Shown piece by piece: positions 63,359 through 64,000 of a stretch of DNA of 64,000 bases (position 1 is its first letter; each line of letters opens with the position of its first letter). The position numbers and the translations under genes were made by a program. The DNA comes from Streptomyces sp. 135 (lineage in GTDB: Bacteria > Actinomycetota > Actinomycetes > Streptomycetales > Streptomycetaceae). The notes beneath the pieces are model-generated. The model was not told the origin of the DNA and made no database searches. It was given only the letters and a program-made list of their open reading frames with translations. The DNA is taken from contig NZ_CP075691.1 in NCBI RefSeq assembly GCF_020026305.1, forward strand, positions 3,534,001 to 3,598,000, given 5' to 3'.

Positions 63359-64000
63359 CTAGGTCCGTACGCCGGTTACCGCGACGACGGGCAGCCGCGC
63401 GCACCGCCGGCAAGCGCGGGCCGAGGTCGCGACCGTGGCGTGGGCGGTGGCGGACAGGGCTCCGGCGAAGGCCAGCAGGGGCCAGTCCGTGGTCAGCGTC
63501 GCCGCCGTGGCGAGCGCGAGGGTCGCGGCGGCCATGGCTGCGCTGGCCGTGGTGCCTGCCCAGGCGACGAGCAGCGGCAGGCGTTCCGGGGTCGGGAGGC
63601 GGCGGGCGAGGCTGCCGGTGGCGGTCAGGGTCGCCGCGGCGAGCAGTGCGGCGATCGTCGCGACGAAGGCCAGGTGGACGGCCAGCAGCTGGGCGGCCGC
63701 GGGCAGTTGCCAGGCCGGAGCGTGGCCCGCGGTCCTCGCCAGGTACCAGCAGGCGAGCAGGAAGGGGGCCGTGAGCGTGACGGCCCGTGCCGTGTGCCGC
63801 GCCTGGGCGACGGTCAGTTCACGCTGGCAGCTGGGGGCGACTTCCTCGACGGTGCCGAACTCCCGCACCGCCTGGCGGGCGGCATCCTCCGCAGGAAGCC
63901 CGGTGTCGGCGTACGCGGCTGCCGTGTCGGCGAGGCCGTCCCGTACCTCCTCGACCAGGCGGGACTTCGCCTTGGCCGGGCCGTGCAGCGCGGCGGTCAG
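63359..64000 (-). CDS. Membrane protein with permease-prefix (HAAS-like) head, truncated by the window edge
   Basis: At least 213 residues; the frame stays open to base 64000, so the start is outside. The first visible part, LHGPAKAKSRLVEEVRDGLA then AYADTGLPAEDAARQAVREFG, is the helical prefix found before many small permeases and next to PadR regulators. Four hydrophobic helices follow (AVTLTAPFLLACWYLA, AVHLAFVATIAALLAAATL, LLVAWAGTTASAAMAAATLA, LLAFAGALSATAHATV). Function unknown. A stop at 63359 lies 45 bases before the AadA-like gene on the same strand. Confidence 0.75.
   Translation of the reverse strand: MTAALHGPAKAKSRLVEEVRDGLADTAAAYADTGLPAEDAARQAVREFGTVEEVAPSCQRELTVAQARHTARAVTLTAPFLLACWYLARTAGHAPAWQLPAAAQLLAVHLAFVATIAALLAAATLTATGSLARRLPTPERLPLLVAWAGTTASAAMAAATLALATAATLTTDWPLLAFAGALSATAHATVATSARACRRCARLPVVAVTGVRT

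Overview
The window is a core segment of a Streptomyces chromosome. The DNA is very GC-rich with GC-biased third positions. Many starts are GTG, genes often overlap by ATGA or GTGA, and interspersed hairpin repeats of a type common between Streptomyces genes are present. From memory, the order mfd ... glmU-prs-rplY-pth-ppc ... galTEK ... ispE-ksgA-rpfB-tatD ... rsmI-pmt-PBP matches the S. coelicolor SCO3105 to SCO3160 neighbourhood; no alignment was run.

Layout. 1-4.7 kb: the start of a probable N-6 DNA methylase, small lipoproteins, a GNAT acetyltransferase, a lipoprotein-anchored HNH nuclease coupled to a MOSC protein, and a SnoaL-like protein. 4.7-10 kb: mfd and a DUF2079 membrane protein. 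10-16.3 kb: a MacB-like ABC exporter divergent from a DHA2 MFS exporter, then a DivIVA-like coiled-coil protein. 16.6-22.5 kb: two divergent units with SUKH immunity-type domains and cytidine-deaminase-like domains. The largest gene of this set carries two frameshifts. 22.7-31.3 kb: an orphan NarL-type histidine kinase, tRNA-Gln(UUG), and glmU, prs, rplY, pth and ppc. 31.5-37.5 kb: a fatty-acid desaturase with its TetR regulator, a Uma2 protein, Tam/VOC/MarR genes, a LuxR-type regulator, GNAT and DoxX. 37.6-41.7 kb: the galTEK operon and an atypical response regulator. 41.9-49.8 kb: two paralogous Pro-rich membrane proteins with PQQ-type propellers, an ABC-F ATPase, a second Uma2 protein and an acyltransferase. 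49.9-55.9 kb: ispE, ksgA, rpfB, tatD, a zinc-ribbon-like gene and rsmI. 55.9-64 kb: a protein O-mannosyltransferase, two tandem penicillin-binding proteins, YbaK, EamA, an internally deleted AadA-like gene and a truncated membrane protein at the edge.

How they fit together. Most genes are housekeeping: transcription-coupled repair, cell-wall precursor supply (glmU) and synthesis (PBPs), nucleotide supply (prs), translation (rplY, pth, ksgA, rsmI, tRNA), carbon flow (ppc, gal) and isoprenoids (ispE). The most unusual material is the SUKH/deaminase cluster, several unassigned palindromic operator candidates, a response regulator without its phosphorylation residues, and an AadA-like gene missing its middle. 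No prophage, CRISPR array, insertion sequence or biosynthetic cluster was seen.
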